64,000 nucleotides of DNA from DASWYT01 sp965246875 (GCA_965246875.1 CBDFFU010000006.1:671055-735054); one strand, 5' to 3'. Positions 16,702 through 25,908 are shown, counted from the stretch's first letter. Notes: generated by a model from the letters alone, not told the origin. Numbers and translations are program-made.

Positions 16702-16730
16702 AAAAACCCGGCCTCAACAGCCGGGTTTTT
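16702..16730. terminator. Rho-independent terminator between convergent genes
   Basis: The hairpin AAAAACCCGGC-ctcaaca-GCCGGGTTTTT has T runs on one strand and A runs on the other. It can serve the hypothetical gene ending at 16687 and the phasin gene ending at 16754. Confidence 0.9.
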
Positions 16731-16753
16731 TAATTCAGATTAAGCCGTCAAAA

Positions 16754-17362
16754 TTAGGCAGCGTCTTTGATTTCATCCATGCAATCGCTCATGCGTTTAT
16801 TGAGAAGGTTGCCCACTTCGGTCGCGGTTTTTTCCATGTATTTCATGGTGTCACGGGTGTTGGCAGCCAGACGTTCCATGTTGTCTTTTATGGCTTCAGA
16901 CGTGTTTTCCAATTTTTGTTTTGGATCAGCGTTGCTGGTGAAGATATCCTGCATTGCCGATGTACTGTCTTGAAACAGGCTGCTGAAGAACGCGGCCTGT
17001 TTTTCGGCCACTTCTTTGAAGCTACCCATCACGCGTTGACCGGCAGCGATCGATGTTTCCAGATTTTTCTGGGCTGTTGCCATCAATTGTTCAGTGTTGG
17101 CGGTTTTAAAGTTCGCCATCAGATTTTGTGGCATGAAGCTGTTCATGTAATCAGCGGTATTGCTGTTTTTACCAGCGGCAAATGGATTGTTAAAGGCAGA
17201 GTTATTGCCAAATGTGCTACCCGCTTGTTTAAATGCGTTGCTTGCGGCTGTATAAGCGTTGTTTGTGTTGCTGTTGCTCGACGATTGCTGCGATTTGGTA
17301 TTGTTACGCGCTGTTGTCTTTGTGGTTTTCTTTGCTGTCGTTTTCTTGGTTGGGCGTGCCAT
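16754..17362 (-). CDS. Phasin-family protein with basic N-terminal tail
   Basis: This is a 202-residue protein. The first 25 residues are Lys/Thr-rich (ARPTKKTTAKKTTKTTAR). A Ser/Asn-rich linker follows to about residue 70, and then long amphipathic helices that match the phasin domain (QRVMGSFKEVAEKQAAFFSS...). Phasins coat polyhydroxyalkanoate granules. The basic tail recalls PhaF/PhaM-type proteins that also touch DNA, though here that is inference. A good ribosome site (GGAGG) precedes the ATG. No PHA synthase is in view. Confidence 0.8.
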   Translation of the reverse strand: MARPTKKTTAKKTTKTTARNNTKSQQSSSNSNTNNAYTAASNAFKQAGSTFGNNSAFNNPFAAGKNSNTADYMNSFMPQNLMANFKTANTEQLMATAQKNLETSIAAGQRVMGSFKEVAEKQAAFFSSLFQDSTSAMQDIFTSNADPKQKLENTSEAIKDNMERLAANTRDTMKYMEKTATEVGNLLNKRMSDCMDEIKDAA

Positions 17363-17462
17363 GATGACCTCCGGTTAAATAGAAAAACTGCAACTCATAT
17401 ATCACAACTTATTGTGCGTTGCAACAGATTTCAGATAAACCTTTATAAATAAACATAAAATA

Positions 17463-18068
17463 CTATGCGGCAACAGGCATGGCCGGTACTAAATAGCGGG
17501 CATATTTGTCCAGCTGGTCATCCAGAAACGCCATGGTCTTTGACAAATCAGGGGATGTATCCTGTAACCAGATTTTCAACAGCCGCGCATACAAACCGGT
17601 CAAGGCAGCTATGTGTAACGGACGCTGCCACAGATTTTCGGTTGGCGGCAGATAATCCGCCACGACATTTAGCATCACAGGCACCTGACGCAGTATCACC
17701 AAGGCAAGGTCAGGCCGGGTCGGCAATTCTTTCAATAATCGGGAAAAACCGTTGCGGTAGATTTGTAATGCATCCAGACGCGCCATCAGACATTCAAATA
17801 CGATATCACGCGGCACGGCGTCGGCGTCGGGTCGCACAGCGTCGCGCATCTCGTCATTAATGAAATCACTAAAACTCGTCAGCATATGTCCAAGTGTTGG
17901 ATAGGCCCGGCGCAATGCCGCCAAGGGCCAGTGTTGCGCCGTAGCCAGACGTGGCCAGGTTGTTTCTGACAAGCCTTGTGTGGCCAGCATGTTAAAAAAC
18001 GCGGCAAATATTTGGCGCGGGGCAGGCAAGGCGGTATTCAATGCGATGGGTATGGATTGATTTGTCAT
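17463..18068 (-). CDS. TetR/COQ9-like helical protein
   Basis: This is a 201-residue all-helical protein. The first 55 residues look like a TetR-type three-helix bundle (RLATAQHWPLAALRRAYPTLGHML in the helix-turn-helix position). The C-terminal half (WLQDTSPDLSKTMAFLDDQL) resembles the COQ9/TetR-like proteins of alphaproteobacteria. Whether it binds DNA or lipid cannot be told. It is divergent from the PfkB kinase gene, with 76 bp between the start codons. Confidence 0.6.
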   Translation of the reverse strand: MTNQSIPIALNTALPAPRQIFAAFFNMLATQGLSETTWPRLATAQHWPLAALRRAYPTLGHMLTSFSDFINDEMRDAVRPDADAVPRDIVFECLMARLDALQIYRNGFSRLLKELPTRPDLALVILRQVPVMLNVVADYLPPTENLWQRPLHIAALTGLYARLLKIWLQDTSPDLSKTMAFLDDQLDKYARYLVPAMPVAA

Positions 18069-18144
18069 GGCTCTGTCTTATTGTGGATCACATACGCGCA
18101 AAGTCAAGCAAATGCCGCCATCTCCACGCCGCAAAGGAATGATC

Positions 18145-19131
18145 ATGTCCGCTTATAAACTCACCGCTATTGGCAGCCCCATTTTGGATATTCTGGCCAT
18201 GGTCGACGACGATTTCATTACGGCAGAAAATATGGTTAAAGGCCAGACGCGTTTGATCAGTGCCGAAGACAGTGCGCAATTATACAACAACATTACAGTT
18301 AACACGCAACAATCCGGCGGATCAGCAGCGAACACGGCAGCGGGCTTTGCCTCACTTGGCGGCGCATGTGCCTTTATCGGCATGATCGCCAACGATCTGT
18401 TCGGTCAACAATTCACCAGTGACATCACTGGCAGCGGTGTCGATTTCAAGGCTGATATCGTCACCGAACGCGGCCCGACAGCGACCTGTATCGTTGCAAT
18501 CACCCCAGATGGCGAACGCACTATGAGCACGCATTTAGGGGTCGCTGTGCATCTGGCACCGGATGCCGTTGACGTGGCCACCATCCGTGACAGTGAAATT
18601 GTTTTTCTGGAAGGCTATTTGTTCCTCCAGGAGATGGGGATGGATACGTTACAGGCGACAGCACTCATGGCGCATACGGCTGACCGGCGAATTGCTCTGA
18701 CATTGTCTGACCCATTTGTCGTGCAAATGAAACGTGATGCCATTGCAGATTTCGTTGAAGGCCATGTCGATATCTTATTGGCAAACGAAGACGAGATTAA
18801 ACTGCTGTTTGAAACAGACGATCTGGACGCCGCATTGAACGCCTTGAGCAAACAAGTGACGCTGGCTGTTGTCACCTGTGGTGCTGACGGATGCATCGTC
18901 GTCACCGAACAGATGGTACGAGCGGTACCCTGCGAACCGATTGCCAATGTGATCGATACAACGGGTGCGGGCGATTTGTTTGCCAGCGGCTTTCTCTATG
19001 GCCTGACGCATGGTCTTGATATCATCGAAGCAGCCGCTTTGGGCAATCAATGTGCTGGCGTTATCGTCCAACAAATCGGCGCACGTCCGCAACAGCCGTT
19101 GCGTCAATTCGTGTTGAGCGCGGCGGCTTAA
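18145..19131 (+). CDS. PfkB-family carbohydrate/nucleoside kinase (adenosine kinase-like)
   Basis: This gives 328 residues from the ATG at 18145, selected because AAAGGA lies about six bases upstream. The open frame reaches further left but lacks a site. The N-terminal signature is AIGSPILDILAMVDD, the GGSAANTAAGFASLGG motif binds substrate, and the C-terminal PfkB motif DTTGAGDLFASGFLYG holds the catalytic Asp. Alphaproteobacterial proteins of this type are usually annotated as adenosine kinase; sugar kinase activity is not excluded. It is followed after six bases by the YejA-like gene. Confidence 0.88.
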   Translation: MSAYKLTAIGSPILDILAMVDDDFITAENMVKGQTRLISAEDSAQLYNNITVNTQQSGGSAANTAAGFASLGGACAFIGMIANDLFGQQFTSDITGSGVDFKADIVTERGPTATCIVAITPDGERTMSTHLGVAVHLAPDAVDVATIRDSEIVFLEGYLFLQEMGMDTLQATALMAHTADRRIALTLSDPFVVQMKRDAIADFVEGHVDILLANEDEIKLLFETDDLDAALNALSKQVTLAVVTCGADGCIVVTEQMVRAVPCEPIANVIDTTGAGDLFASGFLYGLTHGLDIIEAAALGNQCAGVIVQQIGARPQQPLRQFVLSAAA

Positions 19132-19137
19132 AACTCC

Positions 19138-20919
19138 ATGCGCATCTGGCTGGTTGCTTGTTTGCTGCTTTGTTTGGGCCCTGTGAGTGCCTTCGCATTC
19201 CCGCCTTATCAATACGCACTGGCGATGCACGGCGAACCGAAATATCCCGACAATTTTGATCACTTCGATTACGCCAATCCGGATGCGCCCAAAGGCGGTA
19301 CATTGAAACGCGCAGAGATCGGCAGCTTTGATAATCTCAACGGGTTTCTGCTCCAAGGCAAAGCTCCTGCGGGTCTTGAGCTGACCTGTGACACCCTCAT
19401 GCAACGCGCCTGGAACGAGCCGTTTACGTTATATGGATTAGTTGCTGAAAAAATCCGTGTCGCTGATGACCGGTCGTGGATTATTTTTTATCTCAATCCT
19501 TGGGCACGGTTTCACAACGGCCAACCCATTCGCAGCGACGATGTGGCGAACACGATTCAGTTGTTGAAACAATACGGTCGGCCCAACCAGCGCGCCGTGT
19601 TTAAATTAATCAAGTCAGTGCAGGTGATGGACACGCATACGATCCGTGTCGATTTTGCGCCGGGCTTCAATCGCGAAACGGTGATGATTGTCGCCAAGAT
19701 GCCCATCTTGTCGAAAGAGTATTGGGCGCAACACGATTTCAGCAAGACAACGCTGACGCCGCCGCTTGGCAGCGGCCCGTATAAAATCGCCAAGATCGAA
19801 CCGGGCCGGCAGATCGTTTATGAACGCGTCAAAGATTATTGGGCCAAAAATCTGCCGCTGAACCGCGGCCTCTATAATTTTGACCGCATCTCCTATGATT
19901 ATTACCGCGACGATCGAATTGCATTACAAGCATTTGGTTCGGGCAGTTATGATCTGCGCATCGAAAATTCACCACTGACCTGGGCGCGGGATTATAATTT
20001 TACCGGCGTACAGAATGGTCAGATTATCAAAGACGATTTTAAAAACGGCCGGCCACAATGGGCGCGCTTTATCGTCTTTAATATGCGCCGCGCACCGTTC
20101 GATGATGTGCGTGTGCGGCAAGCACTGATTTTCGCTTTCGATTTTGAATGGATCAACCGCACGTTGTTTCAAAACGCTTATAAACGACTGGACAGTGTCT
20201 TTGCCAATTCCGTGCTGGCGCAACACGGTGTGGCATCGCAACCAGAACAAGCATTGTTAACCCCCTATTCGAGACAATTGCCAGCCGATATTTTCCAGCC
20301 TTATCAGCCACCGCAAACCGATGGCAATCCCAACGCTTTGCGCAATAATCTCAAAGCGGCCGTCACATTGCTGCAATCCGCCGGCTGGACGTGGGATCAC
20401 GGCCAGATGGTCAAGTCTGGTAAACCTCTGGCGTTTGAAATTCTGATCAATGATGCCAATGATGAACGTATTGCACTGGAATATGCGCGGGCGCTGAAAC
20501 GCATCGGTATCACGGTAACATTGCACACCGCCGAGACGGCCCAGTATATGGGCCGCATTAGTGACTTTGATTTCGATACTACATTCATGCTGTGGAAAAA
20601 CACCTTGTCGCCGGGGACAGAGCAGGGCGTCTATTGGGGCAGTCGCGCTGCCAATACGCCGGGCAGCTTTAATTACAGTGGCCTGACCTCGCCAGCGGTG
20701 GATCATGTGATCACGCAACTAACCACGACAACTGACTATGCTGATCTAATCACAGCTGCACGCGCGTTGGATCGGGTCATCATGCATGCCGCAATCGGCA
20801 TTCCGCTTTATTATGCCCCCGTTGATATGGTAGCCTACCGGAAAACGCTGGCCCACCCGGCCATAACCCCGATTTTCGGGCCAATAATCGAGAGCTGGTG
20901 GCAAAACCCGGCAAAATAG
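19138..20919 (+). CDS. Periplasmic oligopeptide-binding protein, YejA-like (SBP family 5)
   Basis: This is a 593-residue protein with a Sec signal peptide (MRIWLVACLLLCLGPVSAFA). The N-terminal ALAMHGEPKYPDNFDHFDYANPDAPKGG is characteristic of the YejA branch of family 5 binding proteins. The closing domain ends in GIPLYYAP and IIESWWQ. It would deliver peptides to an inner-membrane ABC importer. The partner permease and ATPase genes (yejBEF) are absent, so this copy is orphaned. It lies six bases after the PfkB kinase gene. Confidence 0.9.
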   Translation: MRIWLVACLLLCLGPVSAFAFPPYQYALAMHGEPKYPDNFDHFDYANPDAPKGGTLKRAEIGSFDNLNGFLLQGKAPAGLELTCDTLMQRAWNEPFTLYGLVAEKIRVADDRSWIIFYLNPWARFHNGQPIRSDDVANTIQLLKQYGRPNQRAVFKLIKSVQVMDTHTIRVDFAPGFNRETVMIVAKMPILSKEYWAQHDFSKTTLTPPLGSGPYKIAKIEPGRQIVYERVKDYWAKNLPLNRGLYNFDRISYDYYRDDRIALQAFGSGSYDLRIENSPLTWARDYNFTGVQNGQIIKDDFKNGRPQWARFIVFNMRRAPFDDVRVRQALIFAFDFEWINRTLFQNAYKRLDSVFANSVLAQHGVASQPEQALLTPYSRQLPADIFQPYQPPQTDGNPNALRNNLKAAVTLLQSAGWTWDHGQMVKSGKPLAFEILINDANDERIALEYARALKRIGITVTLHTAETAQYMGRISDFDFDTTFMLWKNTLSPGTEQGVYWGSRAANTPGSFNYSGLTSPAVDHVITQLTTTTDYADLITAARALDRVIMHAAIGIPLYYAPVDMVAYRKTLAHPAITPIFGPIIESWWQNPAK

Positions 20920-20957
20920 TAAAGAAAAAGTAAGGTTTCAGAACCATGATAATCTGA

Positions 20958-20963
20958 TATAAT
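20958..20963 (+). promoter_or_regulatory. TATAAT -10 element upstream of the lipoprotein gene
   Basis: A perfect TATAAT lies 24 bases before the start at 20987. The -35 region is weak (TTTCAG at 16 bp). Transcription would begin about 15 bases before the start codon. Confidence 0.5.
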
Positions 20964-20986
20964 ACCTGATCATTGCTGGAGACCGT

Positions 20987-21556
20987 ATGCTTATGTCCCG
21001 TTATATCCGCGCATTTTTGTTTGGCCTGCCTATTTTAACGGTGATTGGCCTCATGTTGGCCGGCCTGCTGGTTTCCGCTTGCGCCGACAAGGAATATCAT
21101 TTCTGGCAAAAAACAGATCCAACCACTGCTATTTATCTAACCGGTCCCAAAGCACAGGCCATGCTGGAAGATGATATTGCCGAATGTGTACATGAAGTGA
21201 TCGAGCTCGACAAACTGGAAACCGTGCGTGAAAACCATGGCCGCGCGCCAACCTTGTCTGACAATCTGAGCCAGAAAGCCGAAGCGGAACGTTTGAGTAA
21301 ATTGCCGGGTTATGACGTGCCGGACTATATCCGGTCCTTACGAGTCGAACACAAAAACTTCCATGACTTTGACGGCTGCATGCATTTCAAAGGCTGGGAG
21401 CGCGTGAAATATGTCTCGCCAACGACTGAGATCCGGGCGCATGAAGTGTACATCTGGGATGCCGGTTATGAAGCCCGCTCATCGGCCAAAGCCTCGTCCA
21501 CGATGGAACCGTCTGACGGCATGACACGCGAAGAAGACGATTTAAAACGCCGTTAA
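20987..21556 (+). CDS. Hypothetical lipoprotein
   Basis: This is a 189-residue protein with a lipoprotein signal. Hydrophobic residues 8-30 are followed by the lipobox LVSAC, giving a lipid-anchored Cys. The mature part has no family I recognise. It contains a Glu/Lys-rich coil (SDNLSQKAEAERLSKLPGYD) and conserved-looking CMHFKGWERV. A ribosome site (TGGAGA) precedes the ATG. It lies just upstream of divK, but a promoter-like region separates them. Confidence 0.65.
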   Translation: MLMSRYIRAFLFGLPILTVIGLMLAGLLVSACADKEYHFWQKTDPTTAIYLTGPKAQAMLEDDIAECVHEVIELDKLETVRENHGRAPTLSDNLSQKAEAERLSKLPGYDVPDYIRSLRVEHKNFHDFDGCMHFKGWERVKYVSPTTEIRAHEVYIWDAGYEARSSAKASSTMEPSDGMTREEDDLKRR

Positions 21557-21575
21557 CCACATTAGAATGGCCTCA

Positions 21576-21590
21576 TTAGTCTAAAATTAA
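21576..21590 (+). promoter_or_regulatory. Candidate CtrA box upstream of divK
   Basis: TTAG-N7-TTAA matches the CtrA recognition pattern TTAA-N7-TTAA with one mismatch. It lies about 51 bases before the divK ATG. Confidence 0.4.
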
Positions 21591-21641
21591 GCCTTCACGC
21601 GGCATGATAAACACAGCTTCATTGCATGCAGGTTTATCACG

Positions 21642-22007
21642 ATGGCCAAGACAATTTTAATTGTAGAAGACAATGAATTGAACATGAAGCTGTTCCAGGA
21701 TCTGCTGGAGGCGCATGGTTACAAGACCATCCCGACCCGCAATGGTCGTGATGCGTTTGAACAGGTCAAAAAAAGCAAGCCAGACTTGATCCTGATGGAT
21801 ATCCAATTGCCGGAAGTGTCCGGTCTGGAAGTCACCAAATGGATCAAGGCGGATGAAACGATCAAGCATATTCCGGTGATTGCCGTGACTGCGTTCGCCA
21901 TGAAGGGCGACGAAGAAAAAATTCTGCAAGGCGGTTGTGAGGATTACATCGCCAAGCCCATTTCCGTTTCTACTTTTCTTGAAATTGTGCAGCGCTATTT
22001 GCGCTGA
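21642..22007 (+). CDS. divK: Single-domain response regulator DivK
   Basis: This is a 121-residue stand-alone receiver domain. The phosphoacceptor is Asp53 in LILMDIQLPE. The acidic pair is in LIVEDNELN, the switch Thr is in AVTAFAMKG, and the invariant Lys is in YIAKPI. The MAKTILIVEDNELNMKLFQD opening is the DivK type. DivK relays cell-pole signals from PleC and DivJ to the CtrA cascade. pleD follows 21 bases after the divK stop, as in many alphaproteobacteria. Confidence 0.94.
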   Translation: MAKTILIVEDNELNMKLFQDLLEAHGYKTIPTRNGRDAFEQVKKSKPDLILMDIQLPEVSGLEVTKWIKADETIKHIPVIAVTAFAMKGDEEKILQGGCEDYIAKPISVSTFLEIVQRYLR

Positions 22008-22028
22008 TACTTATAAGGATTGCTGTCG

Positions 22029-23465
22029 ATGAGCGCCAAAATTCTAGTCGTTGATGATATTGCGCCCAACGTCAAGTTGCTGGAAGCCAAACTGAATCGC
22101 GAATATTTCCGCGTCATCACTGCGATGAGCGGACCGGAAGCATTAGAAAAAGCCAAGGCTGAAAAGCCGGATGTCATTTTGCTCGACATCATGATGCCCG
22201 GCATGGACGGGTTTGAAGTCTGCCAGCGTCTCAAAGCCGACCCGACGACACAGCATATTCCTGTCGTCATGGTTACAGCTTTGACGGATGTTGCCGACCG
22301 TGTGCGCGGTCTGGAAGCCGGTGCCGATGATTTCTTGAGCAAACCCGTCAATGACCTCGCGTTGATGTCACGCGTCCGCTCGCTGATTCGTCTCAAAATG
22401 ACGATTGACGAATGGATGCTGCGCGAAGAGACCGCACAGCAATTCGGTTATATTTCCAGTGAATTTAATCTGCTCGACGTGCCGACCAAAGAGGCCAATA
22501 TTCTCTTGGTTGAAAGCAACGCCATGGAAGCGCAACGCATCGTTGAAACGTTACAACGTGATCAGCACAAAGTGACCGTCGTGCATAACGGCGTACGCGC
22601 TTTGGAAATGGCTGAATCTACCCCTTATGAATTGGTGCTGATCAGCCTCAATCTTGACAATGAAGACGGGTTGCGTCTGTGTTCACATATGCGTCTCGAC
22701 CCGCAAACAAAATCGTTGCCGATCATTATGGTTGCCGAAGAACACGACATGGTGCGTGTCGCTACCGGTCTCGAATTTAATGGTGCGCATGATTACATCT
22801 TGCGTCCGCTGGACCGCAATGAATTGCGTGCACGCGTGAAGACGCAAGTCCGCCGCCGCCGTTACCAAAAACGCATCAAGCAAAATTACGAAGCCAGCGT
22901 CAACATGGCCCTGACGGACAGTTTGACCGGTCTGTTCAATCGCCGTTACCTGATTGCGCATTTGAAAAAGATCATGGAAGAGATGGGCCAAACGGCTAAG
23001 CCGATTTGCGTGCTGATCTTTGATCTCGACCACTTCAAAAACGTCAACGACACCTACGGCCATCACGCTGGCGATGACGTGCTAAAGGAATTTGCCCAGC
23101 GCGTGTCCCGCGAATTGCGCAGCTATGACATGCTGGCCCGTCTGGGTGGTGAAGAATTTGTCGCCGTCTTGCCGAACATGCACCGTGATACAGCATTCGA
23201 TGTGTCATACCGTTTGCGCAAAATCATCGCCGACAAGCCATTTTCTGTCGGCAATAATGTCCAGATCAATATCACTGCATCCATCGGCGGTGTGATTCTC
23301 GAAGATGACGAGGGTGACAACAACGCTGAAAACGCTATCGACCGCGCCGACAAAGCTCTCTACGAAGCCAAAGATTCGGGCCGCAATTGCGTGTATTTCG
23401 AAGGCATGGGACTGGTGTCACAGGCGAATGTGATGACGCCGTCGGTTGAGGGTGCGTTTGTCTGA
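22029..23465 (+). CDS. pleD: Diguanylate cyclase response regulator PleD
   Basis: This gives 478 residues from the ATG at 22029, with AAGGA nine bases upstream. Domain order is REC1 (phosphoacceptor Asp53 in VILLDIMMPG), REC2 (about residues 155-275, whose acceptor position reads LISLNLD, so it is degenerate), then GGDEF. The active site is GGEEF, and an allosteric I-site RSYD lies five residues before it. This is the canonical PleD layout: phosphorylation dimerises the protein and c-di-GMP inhibits it. It is in an operon with divK. Confidence 0.94.
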   Translation: MSAKILVVDDIAPNVKLLEAKLNREYFRVITAMSGPEALEKAKAEKPDVILLDIMMPGMDGFEVCQRLKADPTTQHIPVVMVTALTDVADRVRGLEAGADDFLSKPVNDLALMSRVRSLIRLKMTIDEWMLREETAQQFGYISSEFNLLDVPTKEANILLVESNAMEAQRIVETLQRDQHKVTVVHNGVRALEMAESTPYELVLISLNLDNEDGLRLCSHMRLDPQTKSLPIIMVAEEHDMVRVATGLEFNGAHDYILRPLDRNELRARVKTQVRRRRYQKRIKQNYEASVNMALTDSLTGLFNRRYLIAHLKKIMEEMGQTAKPICVLIFDLDHFKNVNDTYGHHAGDDVLKEFAQRVSRELRSYDMLARLGGEEFVAVLPNMHRDTAFDVSYRLRKIIADKPFSVGNNVQINITASIGGVILEDDEGDNNAENAIDRADKALYEAKDSGRNCVYFEGMGLVSQANVMTPSVEGAFV

Positions 23466-23541
23466 AATAAATAAGTAGATGACGAAGCGTCAGGCTTGTA
23501 TGCTGCAACTCAGGCGCGCTTAAAAGTTCCAACGGGAAGCC

Positions 23542-24045
23542 TTACTGGTTACCATTCATATGCGGATAATGTGGATTCTTCCAAATGACTTTTTGTGACG
23601 TCAAAGGTTCGTCCGGAATAGTCAATATAAAACCGCGATTTTGATAAAATTTATTTTTTAAGCTGTAATGACTTGCTTTCAATTCGATACCCTTTTGTTC
23701 AAGCAAGATAGCTTGCGCCTTTACTGTGTCTAACAGAGTTGTCCCAACTGTGATGTTTGAAGAGTGCGGCAAACTGTACAACGCTTCTATTTTTGTCATG
23801 CCTGACTCAATGTTTGTCAACCATGCGCAGTAACCAATCGCTTGTTCATGACTGCCAGGTATAATCGCCAGATTTCCATGTTCGGTTATTTCTTTTGCTT
23901 TTTGGGCGAAAGATTTTATCGTCCATTGCGGATTGTCATTAACGAGCAATCCCCGATTTACATGCGCATAATAGTAGATCCTTCCGATACGATCGGCGGT
24001 TAAGTCATCAAGCGGATTTTGATGGTTAAAGATTATAATTGCCAT
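23542..24045 (-). CDS. GNAT-like acetyltransferase
   Basis: This is a 167-residue protein with a GNAT layout. A central strand (AIIPGSHEQAIGYCAWL) is followed by a strand and loop KIEALYSLPHSSNITVGTTLL, the region where acetyl-CoA binds. A final helix-strand KNKFYQNRGFI is typical of the family end. Residues 4-40 are diverged. The substrate is unknown. It is divergent from the PQ-loop-like gene, with 76 bp between the starts. Confidence 0.65.
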   Translation of the reverse strand: MAIIIFNHQNPLDDLTADRIGRIYYYAHVNRGLLVNDNPQWTIKSFAQKAKEITEHGNLAIIPGSHEQAIGYCAWLTNIESGMTKIEALYSLPHSSNITVGTTLLDTVKAQAILLEQKGIELKASHYSLKNKFYQNRGFILTIPDEPLTSQKVIWKNPHYPHMNGNQ

Positions 24046-24108
24046 ATTAATTTTATAAATAATAATTTGATTGGTGACAAGATTTTCTTTTAAGTCCTGA
24101 AAACGATG

Positions 24109-24114
24109 TATAAT
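24109..24114 (+). promoter_or_regulatory. TATAAT element giving a probably leaderless transcript
   Basis: TATAAT ends eight bases before the ATG at 24122, so transcription would begin at or within a base or two of the start codon. No ribosome site is present. The -35 region is poor (TTCTTT). Confidence 0.45.
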
Positions 24115-24121
24115 CGAATGT

Positions 24122-24715
24122 ATGACCGACTATAAAACCATTTTTGGCTTCATTGCCGCTATCATGTCCATTATCGGACATGTGCCATATATGCACAGTA
24201 TCATCAAAGGACGCACCAAACCGCATTTGTTTACCTGGATTATCTGGGTCGTTATGACGATCATAGCCTTTGCAGCGCAAATCGTGGGTGAAGCCGGGCC
24301 GGGTGCCTGGACTACGGGCGTCAATATCATTCTCTGCATCATTATTGCCATCATGGCGTTACGTTTTGGCGAGAAAAATATTACGCGCAGCGACTGGGTC
24401 ATGTTCATCGCCGGTCTTGCCGCCATCCCGTTATGGATGATGACCAATAATCCATTGTGGTCGGTAATTTTAATCACCATTATAGACGCGCTGGCGTTTG
24501 GCCCCACCATCCGCAAATCCTGGCACAAGCCCAACGAAGAAGCCTCGTTTATGTACGGCTTCAATATTTTTCGTCACATGATTACGCTTGCCGCATTAGC
24601 ACGGTTTAATTTCTTGACTGCACTTTACCCGGCGATGTTGTTGGTGATGAACATCGTGTCGTTTGGCGTGATTATGGGACGGCGAATTAAGATTGGTGCC
24701 GCACAGAATAGTTAA
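24122..24715 (+). CDS. PQ-loop/SWEET-like small membrane protein
   Basis: This is a 197-residue protein with about six to seven membrane segments. The first segment ends in GHVPYMHSIIKGRTKPHLFTW, resembling the PQ-loop motif of SemiSWEET and PQ-loop transporters, and FGPTIRKSWHKPNEEA repeats the pattern in the second half. It may carry a small solute. The ATG at 24122 sits right behind a TATAAT and lacks a ribosome site. The 3' end overlaps the BKACE gene by four bases in convergent orientation. Confidence 0.65.
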   Translation: MTDYKTIFGFIAAIMSIIGHVPYMHSIIKGRTKPHLFTWIIWVVMTIIAFAAQIVGEAGPGAWTTGVNIILCIIIAIMALRFGEKNITRSDWVMFIAGLAAIPLWMMTNNPLWSVILITIIDALAFGPTIRKSWHKPNEEASFMYGFNIFRHMITLAALARFNFLTALYPAMLLVMNIVSFGVIMGRRIKIGAAQNS

Positions 24716-25908
24716 CGATTATACCCAATGGTTTTTTGTAATAAGCTTTTATCATCCCACCCTATTGCTTTCGTGATGTCGCTTAAGACATTGTTGAAGA
24801 TAACTCCAGCACGGCTTAACGTTTCAGGTGGATCGTGCGGAAAGCCAAAACGATCTCTAACAATATTTGGATCTGTTTCGATTGGAATATCGAAAACATT
24901 GCAAAGATAAGCAGCATGTTTTACCAGATCTTCATTTGTCTGATCTCTTCCGTATAAGACAGGGGTATCTTCAATACCGGTACGAAATACATCAACACGA
25001 TTATCTTCTGCTATCCAATTGAAAACTTCTCTGTAGTCATGCTTATTATTTGATAAATCATGACGGCTTGCTTTTGCCATAGGTGGCACAATTACCGCGC
25101 CGCATGTAACAGTAACTGGCAGTTGTGTGTAGCTTTGAAAATCTTCAACGCTTTTTAATGCTATTTCGTAATCTTTCCGCGTAATTTGAAAGCCATTTGA
25201 AAACCCCGGTAATAAAACCAGATGCATTGGTCCATTCATGCCACCAAAATCAAATACTTTGCGCATGACTTCAAATTGCCCTAATGTCTGTACTTCTATT
25301 TCCTGATTAACACCAAGCTCGGCGGCGCGGTCAATAGTTGTTTGGTAGTATTGCTGCATAATTTTTGGGTCTGTCCAACCGCTGACATTTTCCACGCCTA
25401 CAGCGTTTTTCAATTCTCCGAACATTTTCATTTCAGGAACTGTAAAACTTGTGATTGTATCTGGACATGCTTCCATACCAATTGGCCGAATTGCTGCTTC
25501 CAAGCGGGCTTGTTCGCCAGGATTCAAAGGCCTATCCAATTTACCTTCAAATTTACGTCTTTTCTGTTCAATTTGTTGCTCCACTTCACCTTTGCGGCTG
25601 GTTGGATAGCTGATGATAGCCCCAGGACATGTGTGACGAATCCGTTGTGTAATATCCATGTAATAGGCCAAATCAGCAAATTGTTCGCCAGTCTCAGGAT
25701 TGCGGGCATGAACATGAATAAATCGGGCACCATTGTTATATGAATTTTCAGCGGCCTGCTCAATTTCACTAGGTGTGACAGGCATGTTCTTAGCCAGTTT
25801 CGTCGAGGCAATTGGCAACGATTTCCCAGTTTCTGGATCTTTTCGCCACGGACTAAATCGAACACCAGTAAGGGCAGTACTTAAAATGAGAGGCTTAGTT
25901 CTAGACAT
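24712..25908 (-). CDS. Beta-keto acid cleavage enzyme (BKACE/DUF849)
   Basis: This is a 398-residue protein of the zinc-dependent TIM-barrel family that exchanges a beta-keto acid with acetyl-CoA to give acetoacetate and a new acyl-CoA. Family features seen are the opening ILSTALTG, the MPVTPSEIEQAAENSYNNGARF segment, the metal-binding HVHARNPETGEQ, and later strands with EVQTLGQFEVM and VTCGA. The exact keto-acid substrate is unknown. It has an unusual 36-residue insertion (QQIEQKRRKFEGKLDRPLNPG) and is more AT-rich than its neighbours, possibly acquired. Confidence 0.75.
   Translation of the reverse strand: MSRTKPLILSTALTGVRFSPWRKDPETGKSLPIASTKLAKNMPVTPSEIEQAAENSYNNGARFIHVHARNPETGEQFADLAYYMDITQRIRHTCPGAIISYPTSRKGEVEQQIEQKRRKFEGKLDRPLNPGEQARLEAAIRPIGMEACPDTITSFTVPEMKMFGELKNAVGVENVSGWTDPKIMQQYYQTTIDRAAELGVNQEIEVQTLGQFEVMRKVFDFGGMNGPMHLVLLPGFSNGFQITRKDYEIALKSVEDFQSYTQLPVTVTCGAVIVPPMAKASRHDLSNNKHDYREVFNWIAEDNRVDVFRTGIEDTPVLYGRDQTNEDLVKHAAYLCNVFDIPIETDPNIVRDRFGFPHDPPETLSRAGVIFNNVLSDITKAIGWDDKSLLQKTIGYNR

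Noticed and set aside
18067..18144. Longer N-terminus of the PfkB kinase
   Set aside because: The extra 26 residues are Arg/Lys-rich, overlap the divergent gene's start, and have no ribosome site.
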